From Botrytis cinerea B05.10 (taxonomy: Eukaryota > Ascomycota > Leotiomycetes > Helotiales > Sclerotiniaceae), in NCBI RefSeq assembly GCF_000143535.2, contig NC_037311.1, positions 806,001 to 870,000 on the forward strand: a DNA stretch of 64,000 nt, in the 5' to 3' direction. The position numbers and the translations under genes are program-made. The notes under the pieces are model-generated. The model did no database searches. It worked only from the letters and a program-made list of their open reading frames with translations, and was not told the DNA's origin. Positions 45,280 to 58,000 of the stretch are shown here, piece after piece (within the stretch, counting starts at the first letter, position 1; each line of letters begins with the position of its first letter).

Positions 45280-48200
45280 AGATAAGGAAGGAAGCCAAAG
45301 AGCAAGAAAGTTAAACGGGTAAAAAGAAGAAGCAAGAGCACAGATTCAACAGGGAGAGATAGGAAAGAAAAGAAAAAAACGCAAGCGAGAGAAACCAAAT
45401 CCTCTTAATCATGCACGCACTCACTCTATCTAGGAAACCCTTTCCAAATATATATAGAGGGAGAGAGCTGAATACCTAGCACCTTCTATCACGATAGCAC
45501 AAGCCTAGCTCGCATACTTAAACAGCTGTATAAACATAATGAACAACTTCAATTTAACAACTACATATATATATATCCTACATTACAATCCTAAGCGAAT
45601 GTAAAAGAGACGAGCTCTTTCAGCCGCCCGCCCGCCCGCCCTTATGTGCAATTTCAAGGCCTGCTTTTTCCTATCCTATACACAGCTAACTCACTCTTAT
45701 TAGACAGAGTAAAACTTTGACATTTGGGATCTACTTTGTAGATACATCATCGTCCATCTCCTTCTTCTTCTCCATCTCCATCTCCATCTCATACAAACAT
45801 CGACCTTCAAATTTGAGCTCAGAGAGTTGGAAACTAATTCTAGTTTCCAAGCTTAATAACTACATGGACGAATGGACTTCGAATGACGGTATTGTCAAAT
45901 AAGTCTACTGCATCTAGCTATCGCTTTACTCTCAGTTTGATAAAGGATGCCATGTTAAAGGTGTAAAGGGTGGGTGAAATATCCAGAACAGCAGGCGGAA
46001 CTACAATATAGGTGGTGATATCTGCTGGTGATGTCATCTCCCGCTTTTGCGGTGAGATGATAATCCCGAAGCAAGACAAGAACTGAAGATTTGAGGCAAG
46101 AGAAATCACGGAGTACGTGTCACAGGTTCTTAACATGTTCTTTCTAAAAGAAATTTATTAATTTTTTTTTAATAATTTTTTTTTAATTTGATCGACTTGG
46201 AGGGCTTTTATGTGCATATAGCAAGCAAGTACCAATTAACTACGAAGTATAACATATCTCAATATCAACATGATCAAAGGTTAGCATTTCATGTTTGGAC
46301 CGAAGGCCATCTGATATCTTTTAATAGGTAATGATCTTCAATACACGTACTCGGCAACAACCAAATTACAGTAACAACCAAAATATGAAAGAAAGCCTTT
46401 GCTGTCTTGAAAAGAATATGAAATGGGGCAGCTTTGAGTGAATCTTGCTATCACTATCCATCTCGGCATAAAGCGGGCTCGCGCGGCAATCCGCAAGGGC
46501 GGAGATACCATACCTATACGCATCAATAAAAACGAAAACAATTTGGCAGAGTGGTTAAGAAGTGCAACCCGACTTCTTCCCTTAGAAGTTCCCCCCGAGC
46601 CGTGGCACTCGAATATAATACCCGTCGGTATGCTCAATGTGAGACATGCCTGTGTGAATATAGCGAAATTAAGGCAATAAAAACAAAATAATAGATAGCT
46701 TAGAATTAGGTGATTGGTGGATGGTTGACGGAGAGGAGAGTTGGAAGGCGGTGGATAGATAGGTGATGGGTAGATGTATCCAATGACAGAATAAGAAAGA
46801 AGCAAGAACACATTCTCATGGTCTCAATTCAATTTCTACCTTGAGATGTTCAAACCTTCTGACATCCTTTTTTTTTTGGTTCCGCTGTCGTTGGTGAGCT
46901 CAGAAGTGGGTAATGTCAAAAACGGGCAAGTATTACGAATGACAACGCCACGAAACATGATCATGTTCCCCAAACACGTACGCCTGAAGTTTTGTTGGCA
47001 TGTTGCTTGAGGTTTGAAGTTTGGGGTCATTCTATGGTGGTTTTGATGGAGTTTGATATGGATGGTTATCGGAATATTTTCGAATGTTTTGACGATTGGA
47101 AGCGAATGCGCAACGACGACCCATCTGTCCGCATTCTTATTCACCATGCAAGAACATTCTTCCGAAAAATAAACTCGAGAGTTATGATGGTGTTTGAACA
47201 ACGGTTTTTTGAAACAAACCCGACGAATATCAACATACCGACATTTGATCTTTCTTGGAGTCTCAGGTTATGTGTGCCTCTCACTAGAGACATTAGCCTT
47301 ATGCGCATGAGGCATTATTGGAAAAGATCTGAGCAGTGGTATGCACATTAAAAATAGAAAAAAGAAACAAGAAAACGTGTGAGTGTAGCTAGTAGTTGAC
47401 AGCAAGACAACTTCCACACTGGAACAACCTCGACACCGAACAATCTCGAAACTTCAAGATATGGCAAGATGTCGACGACACGTGACTTCACTCCCCTGGA
47501 TTCGCGGAGATAGAGTTTGCGCTACCCCAGACCGACTTTTATTGAAAGGCTCGTGCTGCTGCATGCGGCACGTAATGTGTCAATCAAGACAAGAAAGCCG
47601 AGCTCTAGAAGGTTTGGGAGGCGACGGGCAAGAAGTTAACCAAGGAAATGAAGAAACGTAAGTGAGAAAAAAGCCCAAACACCAAGCCTATTGGCATCGA
47701 CGAGGCTGAGAACAAATTGAGAGGGGACCAAGTAAGCCAAGCCGTGAGCTTTGATTTACCAAGTGATCACCAAGCTTTCATGTGATTTGATAGCCGACCA
47801 GAGCTGAGAAAAAAAGTTCTCCCGAGGAACCCGAATAAGAGATGTAGAACATCTGGATGAGCCGGAAACTGACGTGCCATGAGCACTACTTGAGGTTACT
47901 CTTTCACGTATGGCTGACTGACGTACAATTTTCGACGGCGAAGAGGGGGGCTGAGCAGAAATCACATCAAAAGAAGGTTTGGAGGACACGGCTGTGTTCT
48001 AGAATTGGGTCCTGGGGAGAGAAATGAAGAAGCACTATTGACAATTAATGAAATGCCCAAGACCTCCAAGAGAAAGGAGAGGCGTGGCAATTAGCGACAT
48101 TATTGGATCAGACAGTTAAACGACACGACTTAGAGTTCTTGGGAAGCTTGGCTGTCGCTCGGCTTTTCATGAATAAAAGCTGGGAGAGAAATGATTACTG

Positions 48201-48461
48201 TTTCCCATTATTCAATTAATGCATGCATGATGTTTTGTGTTTGGAGTAAACATGCAAACGGTATAAAAAGGAGAATATGGGTTTCATCGTGGAAGCGACC
48301 CTAGTCGATTACGAATGAAAGGAAAGGAGAGGAAAGCTGGATGGCGATGTCTATGACGATGATTATCTCTAAAGAGGAAGGAAGATATCAAGCTAGCCAG
48401 TCCTTACTGAGCAGATAGAATTTGATAGATAGATCGATGGTTGTTGGTCCATCGCACTGGT

Positions 48462-48503
48462 ATCAACATCGACATCAACATCAACGTCAACGTCAACATC
48501 AAT
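48462..48503. repeat. (TCAACR)n hexanucleotide array
   Basis: Seven or so hexamers of the form ATCAAC/GTCAAC. On the minus strand they read as alternating Val-Asp codons and create a false poly-VD frame. Confidence 0.85.
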
Positions 48504-48544
48504 GATTGTGCAATGTGGATGAACTGCGGGGGCGCGGAATAATG

Positions 48545-48584
48545 ATTTGTATTTGTATTTGTGTTTGTATTTGTATTTGTATTG
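48545..48584. repeat. (TTTGTA)n hexanucleotide array
   Basis: About seven copies of TTTGTA with one TTTGTG variant, only 40 bases after the TCAACR array. Confidence 0.88.
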
Positions 48585-48780
48585 ATTATTATCATTTGTT
48601 CGTTGTCCCACACCCACACCCACAATCTCTCCAGACTCTGTGGAATCTTGATAAGCCTTGATATCACCAGATAGATGGTCACATCGGCAGTCTCCATCCG
48701 TGGCAGTTGTCGAGAGGATGCCCCCTCTCATTGGCAGCTGCCAGATGTTGATGTTGGAATGTACCGTGGTATGCATCGTG

Positions 48781-48808
48781 GTGGGCTGGGCTGGGCTGGG
48801 CTGGGCGG
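48781..48808. repeat. (GGGCT)n pentanucleotide array
   Basis: Five copies of GGGCT/GGCTG in an otherwise mixed sequence. Confidence 0.85.
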
Positions 48809-48880
48809 CACTGCAATGATTAATCCAAATACGCTTTGGAATCATTCGGAACTACGGGGACCAAGGCAGGTGTTTTAGCA

Positions 48881-48969
48881 GTATTTAGGATAGGATAGAG
48901 GCATTTAGCAGTTTTAGTCGCATTTACCAGCATTTACCAGCATTTAGTCGCATTTACCGGTATTTAGTC
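48881..48969. repeat. Decanucleotide array (GCATTTANNN)
   Basis: Successive 10-bp units of the type GCATTTACCA / GCATTTAGTC / GTATTTAGTC, seven in register at 48901-48970 with looser copies upstream. The 10-bp spacing is close to one helical turn. It lies about 0.7 kb before the RING gene start. Confidence 0.75.
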
Positions 48970-49650
48970 TTTCTCCTGCTCACTGTCACTCGCCTTCTCC
49001 GCATTCGCGAGGGTTGTCCGTTTCCCGTTTTCCCTCTTATTATTAATAATCTCTCGAGGTTAAGGCGACCTATCTACGTACTTGACATTTCCAACTACTG
49101 TTACAGCACAAAGTATAATTTATCGTTATCCCCCACATTATCACATATATACTTTTTCCCTCTGTCTCTCTGTCCCTCTTTCCTCGCCTCCCACTCTTCC
49201 CTCAATCCCGCCACCAGCCAGACCCTTCCTCTTGCTCACAAAGGAACCGAAAAATCCGGAAAAAAATCTTGAAAATTCCTTCCACATCAGACATCCAAGC
49301 CGCAGAGTGTTCGAACAGTCGATCCAACAGCATCCGAACTACACACATCGTACAGTTTCAGCGCACGGAGATCCATTCTGCCGACATCCCATCCACGCTA
49401 ATCCCTTTCAAGCCTGACTATCACCATCTCCCAAACAGCTCCAAGCCAAGAAGAGGGTTTCACTTCAACTTAGTAGGAGTGAGTGGGAAATGCTCCCTCG
49501 ATAAAACTACAAAGTATTTCGTCCTCTTAAACTAATGGATATGTGAAATCGCTTTGGGAGAGATTGCTATTTGTTGACCATTTTCCGTGGATTTTTGTCC
49601 TGTCCTGTTCTCTATTCTCTCTTCCCTTCCTCAACTCCATCATCTCAATC

Positions 49651-51332
49651 ATGCTTCTTTCAGATAAGGGAGGGAATATGGCGAAATGCCTTGCGACCCT
49701 CCTACTCTTCGTCGCTTTGGTCGCTGGCCAAACTTCCACCGCTTCCTTCGCGCCCTCGAATGATACCTTGCCATCTAACATGACGAACCCGGATATTGAA
49801 TTGAGTTTGACGTCTGGAACCAATGCTCTCTTGGTCAGGAATACGTACAATATTGCCCCACTCACTGCTCAGGCGGGGATAGGACAAAGTGAGACTGCTG
49901 TAAATGTAAGGAACGCATTCCTAATTACATTGTATATGTATAATGCGAGGCAGACCACTAACATTGTATGGCATAGCAAATCAACATCAACGGAACGATT
50001 ATCCATGCAGATGCGTCAAATGCGAGTAATCTATCCATCGACGATATAGTATATATGAGTTGTGATCCAAATGAAAGCTCCAACATCGATTCAACACAGG
50101 CTATTATCATGGCAGGAAATGCGCAGCCAAAGGCCATACTATTATTTAGCATATACTCCCAGGAGTGCAGTGTTAGCGGCGATTATACTTATGGCTCACT
50201 TTATACAATGGTGTCTGCCTCCGACTCAATGGCTTTACTTGTTACGTTGGATAATTATACTAACGGCTCGTCATTGGTCGCAAGATTCGTACCTAACGAA
50301 AGCTCGTCAGATACCGGCTCGCAAACTAGTAATAATGGAGGGCCGCCACCAACTACAGCTGTTGCCATGAGCATTCTATACAGTATCACTGGAATTATCA
50401 CCTTGCTGTTCTTGATAATTATAGCCACGGGAGCCATTCGCGCTCACAGACACCCGGAAAGATACGGGCCACGGAACGCCCCAGGGAGACCAAGGCAAAG
50501 TCGAGCAAAGGGTCTTGCACGAGCCATGTTGGAAACTCTACCTATTGTGAAATTTGGGGATCCAGAACCGGGGAAACCAGGGAGTGACGATATTGAATTG
50601 GAGAACGGCAGTGTTCATCATGCTCCTGTTACTTCTACAACAGATGCCACGACCAGTGACACATCAACAGTTCCGGTTACTGCGGCAGCAAACTCCGAGA
50701 AGGGCTTGGGTGCACACCCTGAGTCCGGAGGCAACGAAGCGTCGACAGCCACAAAAGAGGGCGAGCTTTTACAATGTTCGATTTGTACAGAAGACTTCGC
50801 TACGGGCGAAGACGTTCGAGTGCTTCCATGCCATCACAAATATCATCCCGCTTGCATAGATCCTTGGCTACTGAACGTTTCAGGAACCTGTCCATTATGG
50901 TAAGCTCATTTATTTCATGTTGTAAAAACACATACTAACTTTCACAGTCGTCATGATCTCCGACCCACAGCAACCCATGCCCAATCTGCAGATGACGAAC
51001 TTGCACCTCCACTCGATGCACGTGAGGGAGAAACAGCTAGTCAACACACAGCTGGTACTTCTGAAAACGGAGAGACCAGCTCTCGCAGTCGTGTTTCTCG
51101 TCTCATGCATCTTCGCAATGCCCCCCCTGAAGAGAGTATTGCTACCCTTCGCGAATATGCACGTGAGCAATCCCAGCAAGAAGTCGCCGTGCCAAATCAA
51201 GATGGAGTCGAAGAACAAGGCAGAAGAGCTAGCCTCGCAGGTCGACTACGAACCACTCTCCGAATAAGAACACGGGCACAAGCATCCACTGAGCCTGAAA
51301 CAACAACAGCAACAACAACAACAACAACATGA
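49651..51332 (+). CDS. Secretory-pathway transmembrane RING-H2 ubiquitin ligase (PA-TM-RING-like)
   Basis: Predicted 520 aa from exons 49651-49905, 49977-50899 and 50948-51332; introns are 71 and 48 nt. The start is taken as the first ATG; a second at 49678 gives a cleaner signal peptide (MAKCLATLLLFVALVAG). The lumenal part (about 30-210) has many N-glycosylation sequons (NDT, NMT, NGT, NAS, NES, NYT) and may be a protease-associated-like domain. One membrane helix follows at about 215-240 (ILYSITGIITLLFLIII). The cytosolic part has a C3H2C3 RING at about 352-395: CSICTEDF, ending CPLCRHD. The last Cys pair is split by intron 2, so splicing completes the RING. The layout matches the GRAIL/RNF13 type, which ubiquitinates endomembrane proteins. 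The tail ends in a (CAA)n-coded Thr run. Confidence 0.9.
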
Positions 51333-52291
51333 TATGATCACTAATTCATAGTATTTTTTAGCGATTCGCGTAACGAACGACTTTTTATATTTATATCTTA
51401 TGACCTTAAATAGTGGCTCTCCAAATCCGACGTTTTACTACAATATTGTGAAATCAGAGTACATCATATTGGAACTGATTAGCGTGGACGGATGAATGAA
51501 TGACGGATGAAATGGTACGAACAATTGGAAAGGATGGGTCTGAATAGATGGGAGTTTGGTGTTGATTATTTACCCTTGATTTTCGCAAGTACAATGGAGC
51601 ATGGATTGGGACTGGTCTACTTTGAGCGGTGTTTTATCAAGTACTTGGGTTTTCGGATGATCGGAGGATATGGGGCGGCGCAGTGCTGGTAAAATCGGGA
51701 GTCGCGGAAGCTAGGGAGGACTTTTGTCAGTGGCTACAATATTTTGTTATTGTAATATATTTTGCAGGACTGCTTTCTACGCGAGATGGGCTAGATAAAT
51801 ATCATACTATGCCTGTCGTAATCGATGATCCCGTGTGACGCTAATACTTGACTACCATGCGAACAAGCATTGTAATGCATGAACTGTGAAGTAAACTTTT
51901 CCTCTGCAGATGGTAGGTTGGAAACCCTCCCTCAGCCTCCTAAAATCCACGGACTTTTCCATGAATGGTAATGCAGTACAATGTTGTACACGTGAACCCA
52001 CAGCTCGTTCTCATTCCCACAGCTATCTTCATACCCCTCCCCTCATCTATCTCACATCTCTCATCTTACACAATTGCACACTTGCACACTTGCACACTCC
52101 AAATAATCCCCAAAATGAACCAACTCCATTGCTTGCTTGCCAATCTTCGATATCCCATCCTACTCCATCCCCTCCCCTCCGCATCTCCCACCTCCAACAT
52201 AACCAACCCCATGCAAAAACTCAGAAGTAAAAGTAATATAACGTCAATCCCTCATCCTCTTCCCTCCAAAACCAAATCAAATCAGATAAAA
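51333..52291. other. Convergent intergenic region
   Basis: Two 3' ends meet here. It contains three copies of CTTGCACA at about 52068-52095. Frames at 51507-51838 and 51910-52290 have no recognisable product. Confidence 0.65.
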
Positions 52292-52746
52292 TCAAATCAA
52301 CCCCTTCCTAGCCAACTCCACCTTCCTCGCTGCCTCTCCGGCTTTAAATCCTCCTTTCGATATGCAGATTGCGTTTCCGTCTGCGAGCTCGAATTTTTCC
52401 TCGTAGGTTGGGTGCGCGCAGGGACAGTGGTGTGGGAAGGCGACGCAGGAGAGGGTTCCTGGGCAGAGGTAGGACGTACAGTGCGCTGTGGGGAGGGGTG
52501 TGTTAGTTTTGGGGGGGAGGATGGGACGGGGGGAAGATGGATTTGTATGGGGGAAGAATGCGGAAGGGGATGATTACCTCGATCGTAATTATCTTGATAC
52601 CATTGCGAATCGCTAGGGACGTCTTGTGGTTGACGTTGATGTTGCTGCTGTTGACCGTTGAACATCTGTTCGAAGAATTGAAATTGTGCGGATACGCCTA
52701 TGATCAGGAAGAGAAATGAGAAGAGGGAAAAGAGTACTTTGGCCAT
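52292..52746 (-). CDS. LCL2: Long chronological lifespan protein 2 (Lcl2)
   Basis: Predicted 120-aa secreted protein. Exons are 52746-52578 and 52485-52292; the intron is 92 nt (GTAATC...ACAG), phase 1. A signal peptide ([20 protein letters not shown]) precedes a mature start [15 protein letters not shown] and the family stretch [12 protein letters not shown]. Exon 2 gives the Cys-rich core [20 protein letters not shown] with the CPC that follows, then [16 protein letters not shown] and the helical end [12 protein letters not shown]. All are typical of Lcl2, an ER-associated protein linked in yeast to ERAD and lifespan. Start: the first in-frame ATG, directly before the hydrophobic core. It is divergent from bL27m. 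Confidence 0.92.
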
Positions 52747-53196
52747 TGTGCTACTGGTTGGTTGTGGTGAGCTCAATTGCAGAATGGAAGTGATACTGGA
52801 ATGGTGAAGTAGAAAGGTGATGCTGGTTGAGAGATAGATAGCAGATAGCGACAGCTGGATATTGACAGGTGGTAGAAAAGTTTACGGGGACCTATAGGGT
52901 GGTGGGATGACACAATTGGGGGGGTTTGGTGGAAGAATTGAATTTTGGGGGATTGGTAAAGGAGGATCAATCTGATAGGAGATGAGAGAATGGAAATTCT
53001 TATTTCTGCTTTGATTAGATGATTCTCACGTTTCTCATACAATCCATACACAATCTCTGCGTTCACAATCCCACAATCCCACACTCCCATCACCACTTCA
53101 CACACCGTACTTCTCGGTCCCCGTAAAAAAAGCATCACCAACCATCCCATCACAAAAATATCCGCACTCCTCACCTCCCACCCCATACATCCCAAG
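52747..53196. promoter_or_regulatory. Shared divergent promoter, LCL2 / bL27m
   Basis: 450 bp between opposed start codons. No assignable factor site; the right side is CA/CCA-rich (about 53060-53190), as often seen just before fungal start codons. Confidence 0.6.
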
Positions 53197-54088
53197 ATGT
53201 TACTCCCACGCCTCCAGCCCCCATTGCGAGGCGCCATAACCTGCATCTCGCGGACATCGTCCGCATCGGCCGCAGAAACACATCTTTGCGAAGCTCTCGC
53301 GCATCTCTCGTTCAGGAAATCTTCTTCTCCACTTGCCCCTCTCATCGCCGTTCGTCATGCCTCGCACGCCGCGCAAGGAGCCGTGAACAAAGCGAAAGAC
53401 GGCCCGGGCAAACGACTGGGTGCTAAGAAATCTGGTGGTATGTAATTCCCTCCCATTCTTCCGCAAAATATACTTCGCATTCCCATTCCCACTCCTACTT
53501 CCTCTCTCGTTCCTCTCCAATTCCTAACAAAATTCAGAACAATATGTCATTCCCGGCAACATCATATTCCGACAACGCGGAACCCACTGGTTCCCCGGTG
53601 AGAACTGCGCCATGGGTCGCGATCACACTATCTACGCCACCCAACCGGGTTTCGTGAAATACTACAAAGATCCCGAGAGACATCCCAAACGCCAATACAT
53701 CGGTGTGGTATTCAAGCGCGAACAAGTTCTCCCTTTGCCACGGAATACGATTAGGAGACGTAGATTAGGAATGGAGGTTGCGAAGATTGAGGAGCCGGAG
53801 GTGGAGCAAGCGGTAGAGGTGGAGGTTAGTTTGGAGGGGGCAGAGAAGGAGGGCAAGAAGGAGAAGAAGAAGAAGGAGAGGAAGGGAGAGGAGGGTAGAA
53901 ATTTGCAGCTAAGACCGGGATATATGTATCGGGAAGCTAATTGGGAGATTGGAAGAGCGGCCGAGAGAGCAAAGGTTAAGGTCAGGTTGTATAAGCCGGG
54001 AGATAGATGGACGGCTTGGAGGAAGGCAAATGCGAGGAAGACGAAGAATGCGGAGAAGAGGGGATTGTCGAGTAGGAAGAAGAAATAG
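53197..54088 (+). CDS. MRP7: Mitochondrial large-subunit ribosomal protein bL27m
   Basis: Predicted 263 aa; exons 53197-53437 and 53538-54088, intron 100 nt (GTATGT...TTCAG), phase 1. The start is an Arg/Ser-rich mitochondrial presequence ([14 protein letters not shown]) ending before [20 protein letters not shown]. The bL27 domain is [10 protein letters not shown], continued over the splice as [20 protein letters not shown] and [20 protein letters not shown]. The fungal carboxy-terminal extension is Lys/Glu-rich and ends in a basic helix ([20 protein letters not shown]). bL27 lies near the peptidyl-transferase centre. Length suits fungal bL27m rather than the 85-aa bacterial form. Confidence 0.95.
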
Positions 54089-55029
54089 ATGAGAGATGGA
54101 AAGGGAAATGAAAATTGCGAGGTGGAGGAAAGGGGAAGGAGAAGGGGTGTATGATTATCTATTCATCTGGTCTTGTTATGGGAACATGAATGAAAGGGCC
54201 TGGATTAGGGGCGGCCCCAGTGGCAATATTGAGGAAATCCAACAAAAAATGGATGTGTAACTAGGCGATATCCTAACAAATTTTTATTTTACCGCAAGTG
54301 AACTTGTGGTAGTGAACACGATTGACATGTTCATGACACAGATACTTCGCATCAGACGCTCTATTTGCATTCTTCGACGTTTGTGTAATTCCTCAACAGA
54401 ACCTTCATGTTGAGCAAATCTTACCCTTCAATTGTCTTCCAACTTTCAATCGGGGAACCAGACGTTCACCTAAATTTCAGTTGTGGAACGAAGTATGCTT
54501 AAGTTAGGGCGTTTGAGAGCGTTACTTACATGTTCCCACATAGCCAGCCACCATTGCTTCATTCAGAAAGCAAATGCCTTGTAATAGAAGCATCAAGATT
54601 CACAATAAACACTCGCACATATCAATATATAAAATATATTTTTGTAATTTGAATCGCATGCACTACTCTAGAACTACAAGCATCTTTGATAAAAGATGCA
54701 TAAACATATTTGGCGACGACTAATCCTCCAAATTACTTCTACATGCTCCCAATTTGCAAAAACGCCTTCAAATGCGATTCTTTTATACAATTATTCCGAC
54801 CGATCAACCGACCTACCGACCAACCATCCATTCCATCCAGCCTAAGCCTACCATTTATTACCGCCAAATCCAACCCAAATTATTCGTTATAAATCGTCCA
54901 TTACAACCGCAAGGCGCCATAAAATGCATACATTTCGTTTCATGTCGATTCTTTTTTTTTTCGTCCTTCCCAATCTTTTCTTTGATCGTGTCTTTCGTTT
55001 CATCTCGAATTGATGATATATAGGTAGTA
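54089..55029. other. Convergent intergenic region
   Basis: Presumed 3' UTRs of both neighbours. AT-rich around 54600-54660, with CCGACC repeats at 54795-54825. No gene seen. Confidence 0.7.
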
Positions 55030-58000
55030 TTAGACGCAAGTCCATTCAGCAAAAACGCACCATCTAGCACTTCGATCGGCTAAAACTAATCCTCTCCATA
55101 CACCCCTTTCCCCACATTTAATTATCGTCTCCCAAGTTCCTCCATCTCCACCCTCTAAATTGACACCTCCATTTCTCTCTTCCTTTCGCATTAATCTCAA
55201 GATCTTCCCACCAGGTGCTTGAATTGCTAACTTGGCTGGCTTTTTGCCAGTGCCCGAACCAGAAGCCGAGGAACTTGTTATGGACATAGCCGAGTTTGGT
55301 CGTATGAACGGAATAGGCGAGGTTCTCCCAGGATCTGGAGACCCTGATGATAGCGAGGAAGGATGCTGACGCACAGCGAACACGAAAGTATTATTGATGG
55401 CTAACCGCTGGCATTGTGGCTGGGCGACATAAAGGTCATGGCGTTGCGCGTGAGGTGTTGGATGTCGGATCAGGAAATCGTATGGAGGATTGTCACCAGA
55501 GTGAATAATAGGCAATGCAACCGCCAACGGATGTGGAATATCCTTGATACTGTGCATGAGACCACGTTTTCCAGCATAGATTTTAAGAATACCTGATCCT
55601 TCATCACCAGGCAGTAAACCCTTGATCGTATATCTCTTTTGATTACCCACCCACTCGGCTTGCGCCAAAGCAGGCTTCGTGATAATCTCGCCAGTCTCGA
55701 ATAGATCGCCATCAGCATCCCGCTCAAAGGCGCGTGCTTCAACCTCCGCTACACACTCGACATCAGGCGGTACAGAAATTTTGATGTGAACCAGCTCGAG
55801 ATCCTCAATACGTATGAGACTAGTATCATAATCCACCATTTCCATCTCATTAATGAAAAATGCGGGGCAAGCACAGGGCAGAGCTAGCAGAATTTCATGT
55901 GCCATGGGAGGACAGAGATGTTGGTCAACATGCTGCTCAGGTATGTGAGTCCAGCATATTTCGATTGGTCGAGTCAGAAACCACCAGGGTTCCGCGTATT
56001 GGCTACTGGCACTAGTATATTGGCTTCGTCGAGGATGAGAAGGACTTGCTAAAGAGCAATCCATTATTCGCCATTCTCCATCAATAACAACTGCGTTCCA
56101 GAAATGATTAGGTCGAGGCATGGGTCCCATATCTGGTACCTCGCCAGGCGATTTGAGATACCCTCTGATAACCTCTGCATGTATCCCAATAGCTTTACAC
56201 ATATCCATAACTAGGAATGCGACCTCTTCGGATGAACCATGCTTGGTCTGGATCACCCTTCTTGAATCGGCAGTGTCATTATCGAAGCCCTCTTCCCATG
56301 TGATCTTTTCGCTGACCCATGTGAAAATTGCTCGTAGGCGCTGGATATCGCTTCTATATGGTCGACACACATAGCCTGTGGCTAGGCTCATAGGGTTGGA
56401 CATCGGTGGAAGGCTATTGATGAATCTTGTGTTCTTATCAACCAAGCTGAGGTTTACAGCTTGGAAATTGGTTGGCTCGGCAACTGGGTTACCATTAACT
56501 CCTTCGTCACCGTCGCACCCCTCAAGAAGCTCCTCCACGGGACTTATCGCGGGATAATCCATCATCTGGCATCGCTCCTTTCTTTCAACTCGCTCAATCT
56601 TACTTAAAGAATTTGATCTGTTGATGTCTCGTCGTACCTGAACCCAATCAACTCCCACCGTACTACCTCCAGGTCCAACTTCATTCGGGGGATTTGGGTT
56701 CGGTGTGTTCCCAAAACCGCCTCCTCCTATTGATGTAGTTCCTGCTGGAAATGAACCATGAGCCTGAACTCGTGGTCTGGAGGATTCACCAACAGCGATA
56801 CTGCTTCTAGCGCTCGCAGCACCTGTTTTTGCGGACTCAACCATTCTCTTGAAGAACCCGCTTTTCTTGGATTTGGGTGTCATGAGACCACCAAGAGCAG
56901 CATTGGAATCTGCTGCAGTACCTGGCCAGCCAGTTGGCGACTGCATACGAGAAGGATCCGAAGCATGACTACTATGATATGAAATGCCAGTCATTGGCGT
57001 CTGAGATCGACCAGTAGAGAAATCGGGTTGGCTGTTATTCATCCCCAGATAGTTATCTTTCCGTGAACCGAGAGCACTCTGAGCTCGACCGTACAGCAAT
57101 TCCCGCTTCCTGGCTAGACTTCCGGCACTAGTTGAAGAGAAGCCACTGGCAGAAGGCCCACTCATGAGACTTTTATCAGTCATCTGAGTACTCGAGCTTC
57201 CAGTTGTAGTGGTACTGCGAGTACCAGAGGAAGAGCTTGTTGAATCGGTCTTGTCTGTTCTTGTTGTGAAAGTCCTCCCCAGCATGGATTTACCAACTTC
57301 ATATGCAGATTTCCGGTGGCGAAGCTTGCTTGACTGTGTATTTGTACTCATGGACGATTTTGGTCGGCTCTCATAAGCATATGAACTCGCTTTAGGAGGA
57401 ACTGCTGGTCGAGCATCATCATTTGGGGAACGGGGGGTCGAGGAATACATTTTACTTAGTCTATTCTCCATTCTTTGAACGTAATTGCTAAGTTGAGGTG
57501 GGGGAGTATTTGTAGGTTGGTAAGGTTGCATATTATTGACGTAGTTATCAGCACTTGTTGAATTATATTCTTCAGGAATTGCAATAGCTGTATTAGATCT
57601 AGGTGCACGTTTTGATGATATGTAAGTCTGATCAAATGCCTCAGGGGACCATGGATCGATTGGTGCTTCCGGAATTTCCGACTCTCGAGCTACTCCCATA
57701 TCTGCTAAAGATAGCATTACATCATCCATTGCACTTCGCAAAGGGGAGGGGGTGCGTCCTGTACCCGCCGGCGATGGTGGACAAGGTGATACTGCCAATG
57801 GTACATTATAAGTATCTGAATTGTTGCCATATGTATCTCTAGATGCTTGGGGAGCATAAGTGCTCCGATGAGGCGGTGGAGGTGGCGGTGGAGACGAGGT
57901 ACCCCCTCTGTCGAACTGAGGCGCGGGAGATGGACCTCGAGAATAACTTTGGTAACCAAATGAAGGAGCAGGAGAAGGAGCACGAGATCCATATTGATTA

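Larger units (their letters stand above)
44637..49650. other. Long intergenic region with scattered repeats
   Basis: Five kilobases without a supported gene. It holds a (GA)n tract, CCCG repeats at about 45628-45640, AT-rich runs near 46150-46180, a tRNA-like fragment near 46541-46620 (rejected) and several short tandem arrays at 48.4-49.0 kb. Frames at 44740-45168, 45918-46136, 46338-46811 and 46836-47351 (both strands) are open but unrecognised and probably spurious. The last 550 bases are CT-rich and look like the leader of the RING gene. Confidence 0.55.

Noticed and set aside
46534..46625. tRNA-like sequence (TGGCAGAGTGGTTAAG A-box, possible GAAGT/ACTTC stem, CTCGAAT)
   Set aside because: The acceptor stem has no 3' partner, the anticodon loop would be eight bases, and no T-stem pairs around CTCGAAT. 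At most a degraded relic.
46836..47351. Overlapping 121- and 119-codon frames on opposite strands
   Set aside because: Neither has recognisable motifs or a convincing promoter or splice context; mutual overlap suggests chance.
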